9,115 nucleotides of DNA from Candidatus Cloacimonadota bacterium (GCA_029934195.1 JAOZMQ010000102.1:1-9115), one strand, 5' to 3'; counted from the first letter of the stretch, positions 1-6,470 are shown. Numbers and translations: made by a program. Notes: generated by a model from the sequence alone, not told the origin.

Positions 1-45
1 TCACGAGATTACACAAAAGATATGAAAGAAATTAAGAACACTTAA
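1..45 (+). CDS. Possible C-terminal tail of an upstream gene (partial)
   Basis: The first frame is open from the window edge to a TAA at 43-45 and reads SRDYTKDMKEIKNT. This is a lysine-rich hydrophilic tail of the kind that often ends a bacterial protein. The other two + frames stop at about 24 and 35. Fourteen codons are far too few to name a family, and chance is a real alternative in such AT-rich DNA. If real, the upstream gene is on the same strand and ends 143 bases before exbB. Confidence 0.25.
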   Translation, partial: SRDYTKDMKEIKNT

Positions 46-78
46 AAAATCGTGTAATAAACTCAAGTTTTATACATC

Positions 79-115
79 TTTTTCGCCAGCATCATTAATG
101 ATAAAGACCGAAAAA
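79..115. promoter_or_regulatory. Nested inverted repeat upstream of exbB
   Basis: A perfect 12-base palindrome, ATCATTAATGAT (91-102), lies almost centred inside a second inverted pair, TTTTTCG (79-85) and CGAAAAA (109-115). The spacers between them are 5 and 6 bases. The centre is about 92 bases before the exbB start, so it could be an operator for the tonB-system operon or part of a leader hairpin. The core AATGATAA resembles part of an iron-regulator (Fur) box, but the full 7-1-7 arrangement is not present. The arms are AT-rich, so chance cannot be excluded. Confidence 0.3.
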
Positions 116-178
116 AATAATTCAGTCTGAAAACTTGACAATAATAAAAGAACTTATCTGTTGGCAAAAAATCAATAT

Positions 179-184
179 AGGAGG
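179..184 (+). promoter_or_regulatory. Shine-Dalgarno site that sets the exbB start
   Basis: A perfect AGGAGG sits 4 bases before the ATG at 189. It selects this ATG over the in-frame TTG at 135, which would add 18 residues not expected in ExbB/TolQ proteins. Confidence 0.85.
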
Positions 185-188
185 ATCA

Positions 189-806
189 ATGAATTTATTT
201 CAAATGGCTTTACGAGGTGGAATCCTTATGGGCATATTACTAATAATTTCAATTGTAGCTTTTGCTATTATAATTGAAAGATTTATTAAATTAAAGAAAG
301 CTAAAAATGGGGAACAAGATTTTTTAAAAGAAGTTAAAACTTATCTTTCTGAAAATCAAACAGAACAAGCTTTAAGACTCTGTGAAATTAGGAGTGAGAA
401 TCCCATCGCAAATGTCATTTATAAAGGATTGCAAGCTTCTGATGTCGGATATAATGAGACACAACAAGCGGTAGAAACAGCTGCAAATTCTGAAATGCAC
501 AAGCTTGAAAAAAATCTTGGAACTCTTTCCACTTTTGCTGCAATTTCACCACTCATCGGTTTTTTAGGAACTGTTACAGGTATGGTAAAAGTGTTTATGA
601 ATATTTCTCAAACTGGAGGTGGAGTTGATATAAGCCTGTTAGCAAGTGGTATTTATGAAGCTCTTGTAACAACTATCGGTGGCTTAACAGTTGGAATTAT
701 TGCCATCTTATTTTATAATTATCTTGTAGGAAAAATCGAAGATATTGGAAATGATTTGCAGGAAGATTCTAACGAATTTCTTCTTAATTTGAGGAAAACA
801 AAATGA
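189..806 (+). CDS. exbB: MotA/TolQ/ExbB-family proton channel protein (ExbB-like)
   Basis: The 205-residue protein is the multispan subunit of an inner-membrane motor that uses the proton gradient to energise TonB. Three hydrophobic segments are visible, at about residues 11-31, 113-136 and 155-180, with a cytoplasmic domain between the first two, as in ExbB/TolQ. The family signature is clear: SPLIGFLGTVTGMV (120-133) in the second segment and GIYEALVTTIGGL (154-166) in the third, both with the conserved threonines lining the channel. Length is slightly short of E. coli ExbB (about 240). The start is set by the AGGAGG at 179-184. The stop overlaps the exbD start (ATGA at 803-806), implying translational coupling. 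TolQ is the main alternative, but the following TonB-type gene, and no tolA, tolB or pal, favour ExbB. Confidence 0.92.
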   Translation: MNLFQMALRGGILMGILLIISIVAFAIIIERFIKLKKAKNGEQDFLKEVKTYLSENQTEQALRLCEIRSENPIANVIYKGLQASDVGYNETQQAVETAANSEMHKLEKNLGTLSTFAAISPLIGFLGTVTGMVKVFMNISQTGGGVDISLLASGIYEALVTTIGGLTVGIIAILFYNYLVGKIEDIGNDLQEDSNEFLLNLRKTK

Positions 807-1213
807 AAATCACACTTAAGAAAAAGAAAATCTCGTCTGTTGCTCTGATTTCATTTACAGATATTATCTTTCTGCTTCTTATATTCATTCTAGTGTCATC
901 AAGTTTCATAACTCATTCGGGGATAAAAATAAATTTACCCTCTTCAACATCTCAACAGAATGAATACAATAAAAATTTAAGCTTAACTTTGACAAAAGAT
1001 AATAAATTATTTATTGAAAATGAAGAAGTTTCTTGGGAAGAATTACCGTCTGTTCTGAATCAAAAATTAGTTGATAATCCAGAACAAGTGGTGGTAGTTC
1101 GTGCAGATGAAGAAATTTCTATAAAAAAATTAGTTCAACTTCTTGATCTCGCAAAATTGTCCGGTTCCAATAGATTTTTTATTGCAACAGAAATTCATAC
1201 TGAAGGAAAATAA
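803..1213 (+). CDS. exbD: ExbD/TolR-family biopolymer transport protein
   Basis: The 136-residue protein is the single-span partner of ExbB in the proton-driven motor. A short basic N-terminus (KITLKKKK) precedes one membrane segment at about residues 13-34. That segment contains SFTDIIFLLLIFIL, whose Asp20 matches the conserved proton-carrying aspartate of ExbD/TolR. The following ITHSGIKINLPSS is the usual junction to the periplasmic domain, and the rest (about 50-136) is that small domain, with the expected VVVRADEEISIKKLVQLLDLAK pattern in its final third. A GAGGA at 791-795 inside the end of exbB is the ribosome site, 7 bases before the ATG. Length fits the family (about 135-145). It is followed two bases later by the TonB gene. 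Confidence 0.92.
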   Translation: MKITLKKKKISSVALISFTDIIFLLLIFILVSSSFITHSGIKINLPSSTSQQNEYNKNLSLTLTKDNKLFIENEEVSWEELPSVLNQKLVDNPEQVVVVRADEEISIKKLVQLLDLAKLSGSNRFFIATEIHTEGK

Positions 1214-1215
1214 TT

Positions 1216-1992
1216 ATGTCTGAATTGAAACTTGGGTTTTATATTTCGTTATTGATTCACCTTGTATTATTAATTTTTTTTATGATTTTCAAAGTTTCAT
1301 TGTTGCCGGATATAATTCCTCAGCAAATTAATATTTTAGATTTCAGAATGGAACATGTTCGATCAGGTAAAAATAATGAATTGAATCCAACTCAAAAGGC
1401 TGGCGAAAAAGTAAGAAATGAATTTGAAAAAGGGAAAAAAAACAATATAATTCCCAAAAAGGTAAAATTACCGGATTCATATCTCGCTCAAGAAAACCCA
1501 CTTGAACAATTTGAGATACCCAAAAAAAAAGAAGTTGCTGTAAATCAGTTAAAATTGAATGAAGACATTGGAAATTCTTTTGATAATGTTTCAGGAAAGT
1601 TAGCACAAAAATCCCTTTTTAACAAAGATGAAACAATTGCAGACGAGCCGTCAGAAATGTCTTCTGAAGAATATCTGAAGTCATTATCAAACAGAATTTC
1701 AGATAATGGAAAAATCAATTCACCTTATAGATTAGAAGGTGATATTCTCGAAAGGAAAATTATAAAAAAAGTCGTCCCAAAATATCCAGCCGGACAACAA
1801 AAAAATACTGAAGTAAAAATTCAATTCGATGTTCTTAAAGATGGTTCAGTTTCTAATATGATGGTTGTAAAAAAATCTGATCCAATATTCGATAAAACTT
1901 CTCTTGAAACATTACAACAATGGAAATTCAATTCCAGACCGATAAATAAAAAACAAACAGGGTTTATCACTTTCGTTTATCGTTTGAAATAG
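1216..1992 (+). CDS. tonB: TonB-family energy transducer
   Basis: The 258-residue protein is anchored in the inner membrane, spans the periplasm and passes energy from ExbBD to outer-membrane receptors. The N-terminus has a single membrane helix (about residues 7-28) containing SLLIH (11-15), matching the S-x-x-x-H motif of TonB anchors. Residues 30-170 are a charged, low-complexity spacer rich in K, E, N and P, although without long Pro-Lys/Pro-Glu repeats. Residues about 180-258 form the TonB C-terminal domain: VVPKYP (186-191), VKIQFDVLKDGSVSN (200-214), LQQWKFNSRPINKK (233-246) and a final beta strand ending FVYRLK. A GAAGGA at 1202-1207 serves the ATG. No receptor gene lies in the window, so the transported substrate is unknown. 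TolA is unlikely given the YP and W-KF motifs. Confidence 0.88.
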   Translation: MSELKLGFYISLLIHLVLLIFFMIFKVSLLPDIIPQQINILDFRMEHVRSGKNNELNPTQKAGEKVRNEFEKGKKNNIIPKKVKLPDSYLAQENPLEQFEIPKKKEVAVNQLKLNEDIGNSFDNVSGKLAQKSLFNKDETIADEPSEMSSEEYLKSLSNRISDNGKINSPYRLEGDILERKIIKKVVPKYPAGQQKNTEVKIQFDVLKDGSVSNMMVVKKSDPIFDKTSLETLQQWKFNSRPINKKQTGFITFVYRLK

Positions 1993-2161
1993 TATCTGAA
2001 CAAAAAATGGAATTTTTAACCATGAAGTTAATGAAGAAAGAGTAATTGGCTAAATATTTTATTTCTATCTTCATAGATGCGAAATCTTTAAAATCAGATG
2101 CGTTAGAGTTGGGCAAATAAAAAAAAGTTAGTTTTCGTTCAAGTACAAAATAAGAGGTAGA
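1993..2161. other. Intergenic gap between tonB and folP
   Basis: This 169-base stretch has no convincing gene. It holds an AT-only hairpin (AAAAAT 2003-2008, loop GGA, ATTTTT 2012-2017) that could weakly end the tonB transcript. It also holds a CATGAAG/AATGAAG near-repeat at 2021-2036, within a seven-codon frame (2022-2045, MKLMKKE) too short to call a gene. AGATGCG occurs twice, at 2075-2081 and 2096-2102. The folP ribosome site AGAGG is at 2153-2157. I found no good -35/-10 pair. Confidence 0.5.
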
Positions 2162-3352
2162 ATGTATAGATTTATTGATGTAAAAAGTTTATCAGAAGCA
2201 ATAATTGAATTGCAAAAAATAAATGTTTCCTCTCAAGGACAACAAGTAATGTCCCCAAAATGTCTTGGGAAAATTATAAAATTGACCAATATCTCTACTG
2301 GAGCAGCAAATATTCTTAAACAAGAAATGCTTACAATTGGTGGTGACACAGCTATTTCAAGAGGAGTAATTGAAGGAAATATACAATTCTCCGATGTCTT
2401 ACTTCTCGGAGGAATTTCTAAATATCAAAAATTGATTAAACGCTTAAAATTCTATAAAATCCATAATCTTCCTGAAATAAAAAACTCAGTATCAAGTTTA
2501 TTAGAAACTCCAATTAAAAAATTCTCTATACAGAATAGAAACTTCAATCTTTCAAAACCGGTGATTATGGGGATTTTAAATGTAACACCGGATTCTTTTT
2601 CTGATGGAAATAATTATCTGAATCCAGAGAAAGCAGTAAAACATGCATTGAAATTAATTGCCGATGGTGCAGAAATTATCGATATTGGCGGTGAATCTTC
2701 ACGACCTGGAGCTTCTTCTGTTAGTGAATCTGAAGAATTATCAAGAGTAATTCCAGTAATAAAAGCTTTAAGAAAAAAATCTGATATTGTTATTTCTCTC
2801 GATACAAACAAAAGTGTTGTCGCTCAAAAAGGTATTGAAGCTGGAGTTAATATAATCAATGATATCAGTGCTTTAACTTATGATTCAAAAATGATTGATA
2901 TCTTAAAAAACAACTCTGAAATTCCTATAATATTGATGCACATGAAAGGTACTCCTAAAACAATGCAAATAAATCCATATTATGAAAATTCTGTAGATGA
3001 AATTTTAACCTATTTTGAAAATAAAATATCAATTTGTGAAAAAAATGGAATCTCAAAAAATAGAATCATTATAGATCCGGGAATCGGATTTGGGAAAAGA
3101 CAAATTGATAATCTTACAATATTAAAAAAACTTGGAGAGTTTAATTGTTTTGGAGTTCCTGTTTTACTTGGTGCTTCAAGGAAAAGTTTTATTGACCAAA
3201 TATATAAATCCAAACCGGATGAAAGAATCGCCGGAACACTTGCGACAACTGCTCTATCTTTTCAAAACAATATTGCCTTTATTCGCGTTCACGATGTTAA
3301 AAAAAATAGCGAATTCATAAAATCTCTTGATGCTATAAGGAATGTTAAATGA
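2162..3352 (+). CDS. folP: Dihydropteroate synthase with an extra N-terminal domain
   Basis: The enzyme joins 4-aminobenzoate to 6-hydroxymethyl-7,8-dihydropterin diphosphate to make dihydropteroate in folate synthesis; it is the sulfonamide target. At 396 residues it is about 120 longer than the common form. The catalytic barrel is residues about 130-396 with all landmarks: MGILNVTPDSFSDG (136-149), DIGGESSRPGA (174-184), SLDT (212-215), NDISA (233-237), MHMKGTPKTMQ (259-269), DPGIGFGK (305-312), GASRKSF (337-343) and RVHDV (375-379). Residues 1-125 are a separate conserved-looking domain with VMSPKCLGKIIKLTNIS, AANILKQEMLTIGGDTAISR and SDVLLLGG. From memory this N-terminal unit recurs in synthases of several other phyla; its role is unclear. 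AGAGG at 2153-2157 supports the ATG. The stop overlaps the next gene by ATGA. Confidence 0.95.
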   Translation: MYRFIDVKSLSEAIIELQKINVSSQGQQVMSPKCLGKIIKLTNISTGAANILKQEMLTIGGDTAISRGVIEGNIQFSDVLLLGGISKYQKLIKRLKFYKIHNLPEIKNSVSSLLETPIKKFSIQNRNFNLSKPVIMGILNVTPDSFSDGNNYLNPEKAVKHALKLIADGAEIIDIGGESSRPGASSVSESEELSRVIPVIKALRKKSDIVISLDTNKSVVAQKGIEAGVNIINDISALTYDSKMIDILKNNSEIPIILMHMKGTPKTMQINPYYENSVDEILTYFENKISICEKNGISKNRIIIDPGIGFGKRQIDNLTILKKLGEFNCFGVPVLLGASRKSFIDQIYKSKPDERIAGTLATTALSFQNNIAFIRVHDVKKNSEFIKSLDAIRNVK

Positions 3353-4095
3353 CGTTTTTGAAACCGGGGTTGTCTGATTTTATAGATATTCTCATCATTG
3401 CACTTGTAATATATAAAATGTTTACTATTGTTTCCAAAAATGGGGGAACTCAAATTCTTTTTGTTGTGGGGATTCTTTTCGTTTTATATATTAGTTCTAC
3501 TTTCCTAAATCTTAAAATGATGGCTGGATTTTTGAAGCTATTAAAGGATTATTGGATACTTGCGTTATTGATCTTGTTTCAGCCGGAAATTCGTAATTTT
3601 CTGTTGCGTTTCGGAAGAACTGAAGATTTATCTTCTCTGTTTAGAAGACGTACAAAATTCAGATATTCATCACTTCTTGAAGCAATTTCAACAATGTCCT
3701 TCAATAAAACAGGAGCATTAATTTTAATTGAAAATAAACAAAAATTAGATAACTTTATTGCTACAGGAGAAATTATTGATTCAAATCTTTCTTCAAAGTT
3801 GTTATTAACCATTTTCAATAACAAAACAATTCTGCATGATGGAGCAATTATTATTCGCGACCACAGAGTTCATGCTGTAAAAGTTATTCTACCACATACT
3901 AATAATCTTGAGTATAAACAAAAATTTGGTACTCGCCATCTTGCTGCAATTGGAGCAACTGAAATTACAGACGCTTTTGCAATAATCGTTTCCGAAGAAA
4001 CCGGTAGAATCTCAACAGCACAAAATGGAGAAATTTATACAAATGTTTCTACAGAAGAATTAGCCCAAAGAATTCCAGATGCAACAAGAATTTAG
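3349..4095 (+). CDS. cdaA: Membrane diadenylate cyclase (CdaA/DacA type), RHL variant
   Basis: This family condenses two ATP into the second messenger c-di-AMP. The 248-residue protein has the CdaA layout: three N-terminal membrane segments (about residues 10-30, 33-53 and 60-78), the FQPEIRNFLLRFGR linker (77-90), then a cytoplasmic DisA_N cyclase domain (about 100-235). The catalytic DGA motif is intact at 164-166 (ILHDGAIIIR), as is IIVSEETGRIS (212-222). The second signature, normally RHR, reads RHL at 196-198 in GTRHLAAIGATE; the Leu codon is CTT at 3940-3942, one base from the Arg codon CGT. Whether this lowers activity cannot be judged from sequence. Start: AAGGAA at 3337-3342 before an ATG that overlaps the folP stop. 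folP-cdaA adjacency is familiar in several phyla. No ybbR/cdaR regulator follows; coaE does. Confidence 0.93.
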   Translation: MTFLKPGLSDFIDILIIALVIYKMFTIVSKNGGTQILFVVGILFVLYISSTFLNLKMMAGFLKLLKDYWILALLILFQPEIRNFLLRFGRTEDLSSLFRRRTKFRYSSLLEAISTMSFNKTGALILIENKQKLDNFIATGEIIDSNLSSKLLLTIFNNKTILHDGAIIIRDHRVHAVKVILPHTNNLEYKQKFGTRHLAAIGATEITDAFAIIVSEETGRISTAQNGEIYTNVSTEELAQRIPDATRI

Positions 4096-4714
4096 ACCAC
4101 TTCTGATTACTATTACTGGAGGCATCGGCTCAGGAAAATCAACTATTTCCAATATTATTAGAAGCTACGGATATGAAATTTTTTCAGCTGATAAAATAGG
4201 TCATGAAATTCTTCAAGAACCAAAAGTAATCCTCCAATTAGAAAATCAATTCGGTAAAGAAATAATTGATAATCAACAGATAAATAGATTCAAATTATCA
4301 GAAATAGTTTTTAACAATAAGGAAAACTTGGCAATATTAAATAAGATAACTCATCCGCAAATTCGCCAAAAAATGCAAAATATAATTGAATCTGCTACAA
4401 ATGAAATTCTCTTTTTTGAGATTCCCCTACTTTTCGAATCAGGAATGGAAATTTGCTTTGACTATACTTTGAATATCCATGCTGATACTTGCAAAAGAAT
4501 AGAACGAGTAATAAAAAGAGATAAAGTAGATTCTCAAAAAATAATCAATCGCATCAATGCACAAATGAATGAAAATCTAAAAATATCTAAAGCAGATTTT
4601 ACTATTTACAATAATTCCGACTATTCTGATTTAAAAAAACAAGTTGAAATTTTTATAAAAAGAATTCCAAAATTGACAAAAAAACACATAATTAAAATAA
4701 CTGCATTGAAATAA
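4079..4714 (+). CDS. coaE: Dephospho-CoA kinase
   Basis: The enzyme phosphorylates the 3'-hydroxyl of dephospho-CoA with ATP, the last step of coenzyme A synthesis, in the cytoplasm. The 211-residue length is typical. Visible motifs are the P-loop GGIGSGKST (14-22), SADKIGHEIL (36-45) with the substrate-site aspartate Asp38, ITHPQIR (90-96), FEIPLLFESG (113-122), the lid region with RVIKRDK (143-149) and INRINAQM (156-163), and ADFTIYNNSD (172-181). The start lies inside cdaA (17-base overlap) with no good Shine-Dalgarno before it, so translation probably depends on ribosomes finishing cdaA, whose stop is 11 bases past the coaE ATG. The last 15 residues are lysine-rich and look like an unconserved tail. 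Confidence 0.94.
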   Translation: MQQEFRPLLITITGGIGSGKSTISNIIRSYGYEIFSADKIGHEILQEPKVILQLENQFGKEIIDNQQINRFKLSEIVFNNKENLAILNKITHPQIRQKMQNIIESATNEILFFEIPLLFESGMEICFDYTLNIHADTCKRIERVIKRDKVDSQKIINRINAQMNENLKISKADFTIYNNSDYSDLKKQVEIFIKRIPKLTKKHIIKITALK

Positions 4715-4715
4715 A

Positions 4716-4721
4716 TATAAT
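4716..4721 (+). promoter_or_regulatory. Possible -10 element before the endonuclease gene
   Basis: A perfect TATAAT follows the coaE stop, 55 bases before the preferred endonuclease start. At 17-base spacing the upstream hexamer is TAAAAT, a poor -35. A perfect TTGACA at 4673-4678 is too far away (37 bases). It may give the endonuclease its own transcript, but such matches occur by chance in DNA this AT-rich. Confidence 0.2.
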
Positions 4722-4764
4722 GAAATTCTATCCTAAAAAAATGGTATGGAATCTCAAAAAATCT

Positions 4765-4769
4765 AAGGA
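4765..4769 (+). promoter_or_regulatory. Shine-Dalgarno site that sets the endonuclease start
   Basis: AAGGA lies 7 bases before the ATG at 4777, directly ahead of a clean signal peptide. This favours 4777 over the in-frame ATG at 4720, which would place 19 charged residues before the signal peptide. The site lies in a 9-base tandem repeat (AATCTAAGG, then AATCTAAG, 4760-4776). Confidence 0.7.
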
Positions 4770-4776
4770 ATCTAAG

Positions 4777-6396
4777 ATGAAAAAATTATTCTACTTTACT
4801 TTATTAATGTTCTCTGTTTTGAACGCTTTACCTACTACAAAAGAATATTATCAGTCAGCTGAAAATCTTACAGGTGAAAAATTGCGAAATGAATTACACA
4901 AAATAATTAGTAACCACAAAGTTTTCCCGTATTTCAGCGATAAAATTGGTGTTGGCGAAATGATGATGGATTTAGATCAAGATCCAAAAAATCCAAAAAA
5001 CATAATTCTTTTTTACTCTAACAGATCACAAAATAAAGAATTTACAGATTGGGGTAAAGATAAAGATTATATGAAGTTATACGGAGGCACTCACGCTGAC
5101 AGTTGGAATCGTGAACATGTTTGGGTTAAATCTCATGGATTCCCTGCAAAAAAAGATACAGCTTATACCGATATTCATCATCTTCGACCGGCAGACAGAT
5201 CACTGAATTCCACACGAGGTGTTAAAGATTTTGATGAAGGCGGTTATCCAATTTCAGAAGCTCCCGGTAGCTTTACAGATTATGATTCTTTTGAGCCCCG
5301 TGACCAAATAAAAGGTGATATCGCAAGAATGCTTTTTTATATGGCGGTTCGATATGAAAATAAAAGTACTTATGATCTTACTTTGAGAGATAAAACAGGA
5401 ACTTATGGTGCAAGCTTAGGAAAATTATCAACTCTTCTTAAATGGCATAAACTTGATCCGGTTGACGAAAAAGAAAGAAAACGAAATGAAACTATTTATC
5501 AAAAATATCAGCATAATAGAAATCCATTTATTGATCATCCCGAATATGTTTCAAAGATATGGAATTCTATTCCGGAAAAAACTGAGCTGAAACTTGCAAA
5601 TAGGTATCTCACTTTTGAAAACACGACTATCGGTTCTCAATCCACGCCAATTCATTACGTTATCAGCGGAGTGAATTTGAAATCAGATGTCACAATTATA
5701 GCTCCACAAGGATATAGAATTTCTTTAGAAAATGAGAATAAATTTCAATCAAAATTAATCTTATCCCCCATTTCAGGTAAGTTAAATCAATTAATTGATA
5801 TTGTCTTTGAACCAATAGAAAACCGAGATTATTTTGACAGTTTAAACTATTCATCTAATAAATCAGATTTAGTAAAATTAAATTTGTTTGGAAGAGGAAT
5901 TTCATCAAACACAATTGAAATTTTATCTGAATCATTTGAAGACAAGGACAATGAATGGACAACTTACAGTGTTGCCGGTAAAAAAAATTGGAGAAAATCT
6001 TCTTACGGAAACCGTCAATTTATGAAAATTAGTGGGTTTAAAGGAGATGAACCTTGTAATGATTGGCTCCTCTCCCCCACTTTAGATTTAGAAAACTTCT
6101 CTGAAATAATTCTTACATTTGAAACTGCAAAAAATCATAATGATATAATTGAAGGTTTGGAAATCTTTGTTTCAACTGATTATCAAAATGGGAAAAATCC
6201 ACAGAATTATAAATGGACAAAAGTAACAGGAAAAATGTCTCAAGGAAAATATCTTTGGGCTTTATCCGGTTGTATTGATATTACAAAATTTTCCGGTAAT
6301 TCTACAACAATTGCTTTTAAATATTCTAACAGCTCAATTAGAAAAGCATCTACTTGGGAAATTGATGATATTATTTTAACCGGTGAGAAGAAATAA
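4777..6396 (+). CDS. Secreted endonuclease I with choice-of-anchor-J-like C-terminus
   Basis: The 539-residue exported protein has a nuclease of the endonuclease I (EndA/NucM) family, non-specific DNA/RNA hydrolases with a His-Me finger fold. A signal peptide (MKKLFYFTLLMFSVLNA, probable cut after residue 17) precedes the nuclease at about 25-265. That domain shows SWNREHVWVKSHGF (109-122), DIHHLRPAD (132-140) with the candidate catalytic histidine pair, LNSTRG (143-148), GDIARMLFYMAVRY (180-193) and NRNPFIDHPEYV (247-258). Residues about 270-375 look like a beta-sandwich of the kind seen in Bacteroidota secreted proteins (VSGVNL-like strand, APQGYRISLENE, closing LFGRGISS). Residues about 380-537 resemble a choice-of-anchor J domain (ESFEDKDNEWTTYS, CNDWLLSPTLDL, STWEIDDIILTG). 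No type IX sorting tail or lipobox is visible. Probable role: scavenging or degrading extracellular nucleic acid. The nuclease call is firm; the C-terminal domain names are less so. Confidence 0.88.
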   Translation: MKKLFYFTLLMFSVLNALPTTKEYYQSAENLTGEKLRNELHKIISNHKVFPYFSDKIGVGEMMMDLDQDPKNPKNIILFYSNRSQNKEFTDWGKDKDYMKLYGGTHADSWNREHVWVKSHGFPAKKDTAYTDIHHLRPADRSLNSTRGVKDFDEGGYPISEAPGSFTDYDSFEPRDQIKGDIARMLFYMAVRYENKSTYDLTLRDKTGTYGASLGKLSTLLKWHKLDPVDEKERKRNETIYQKYQHNRNPFIDHPEYVSKIWNSIPEKTELKLANRYLTFENTTIGSQSTPIHYVISGVNLKSDVTIIAPQGYRISLENENKFQSKLILSPISGKLNQLIDIVFEPIENRDYFDSLNYSSNKSDLVKLNLFGRGISSNTIEILSESFEDKDNEWTTYSVAGKKNWRKSSYGNRQFMKISGFKGDEPCNDWLLSPTLDLENFSEIILTFETAKNHNDIIEGLEIFVSTDYQNGKNPQNYKWTKVTGKMSQGKYLWALSGCIDITKFSGNSTTIAFKYSNSSIRKASTWEIDDIILTGEKK

Positions 6397-6398
6397 GA

Positions 6399-6423
6399 AA
6401 TGAAGAATGAAGAATGAATAATG
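6399..6423. repeat. AATGAAG heptamer tandem repeat
   Basis: Immediately after the endonuclease stop, the heptamer AATGAAG occurs twice exactly (6399-6405 and 6406-6412), then as AATGAAT (6413-6419), then as a partial AATG. Short heptanucleotide repeats of this kind are common in gaps of some bacterial genomes and can change length by slippage. Confidence 0.7.
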
Positions 6424-6470
6424 TAAAAATATCGGGAGCGATCTTCCTCTCTTCAGAACATAATCATTCT
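6411..6470 (+). promoter_or_regulatory. Possible leader stem-loop upstream of leuS
   Basis: AGAATGA (6411-6417) pairs with TCATTCT (6464-6470). Inside it ATGT (6421-6424) pairs with ACAT (6458-6461). At the centre GGGAG (6434-6438) faces CTTCC (6443-6447) around a CGAT loop with one G-U pair. It lies 94 bases before leuS. It could be a leader structure or a weak end for the endonuclease transcript, but no T-run follows the central hairpin and no T-box sequence (GGGTGGNACCGCG-like) is present. The other bases of this 168-base gap (6397-6564) show nothing else except the leuS ribosome site GGAG at 6556-6559. Confidence 0.3.

Noticed and set aside
135..163. TTGACA at 135-140 as the exbB promoter -35
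   Set aside because: The hexamer is perfect, but at 16-18 base spacing the -10 positions read TCTGTT, CTGTTG and TGTTGG, unlike TATAAT; the better TTATCT at 154 is only 13 bases away.
135..188. In-frame TTG at 135 as an upstream start for exbB
   Set aside because: It has no ribosome site and adds 18 residues outside the family pattern; the ATG at 189 has a perfect AGGAGG at the right spacing.
1343..1606. 87-codon frame on the minus strand inside tonB
   Set aside because: It lies antisense to a well-supported gene, has a Phe/Leu-rich composition expected from the complement of the Lys/Glu-rich TonB spacer, and no family likeness.
2003..2017. AT-only hairpin after tonB as a terminator
   Set aside because: Six A-T pairs with a three-base loop and no separate T-run are too weak to call; noted only in the gap description.
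2022..2045. Seven-codon frame (MKLMKKE) in the tonB-folP gap as a leader peptide
   Set aside because: No ribosome site, no attenuator hairpin after it, and it is explained by the ATGAAG-type repeat.
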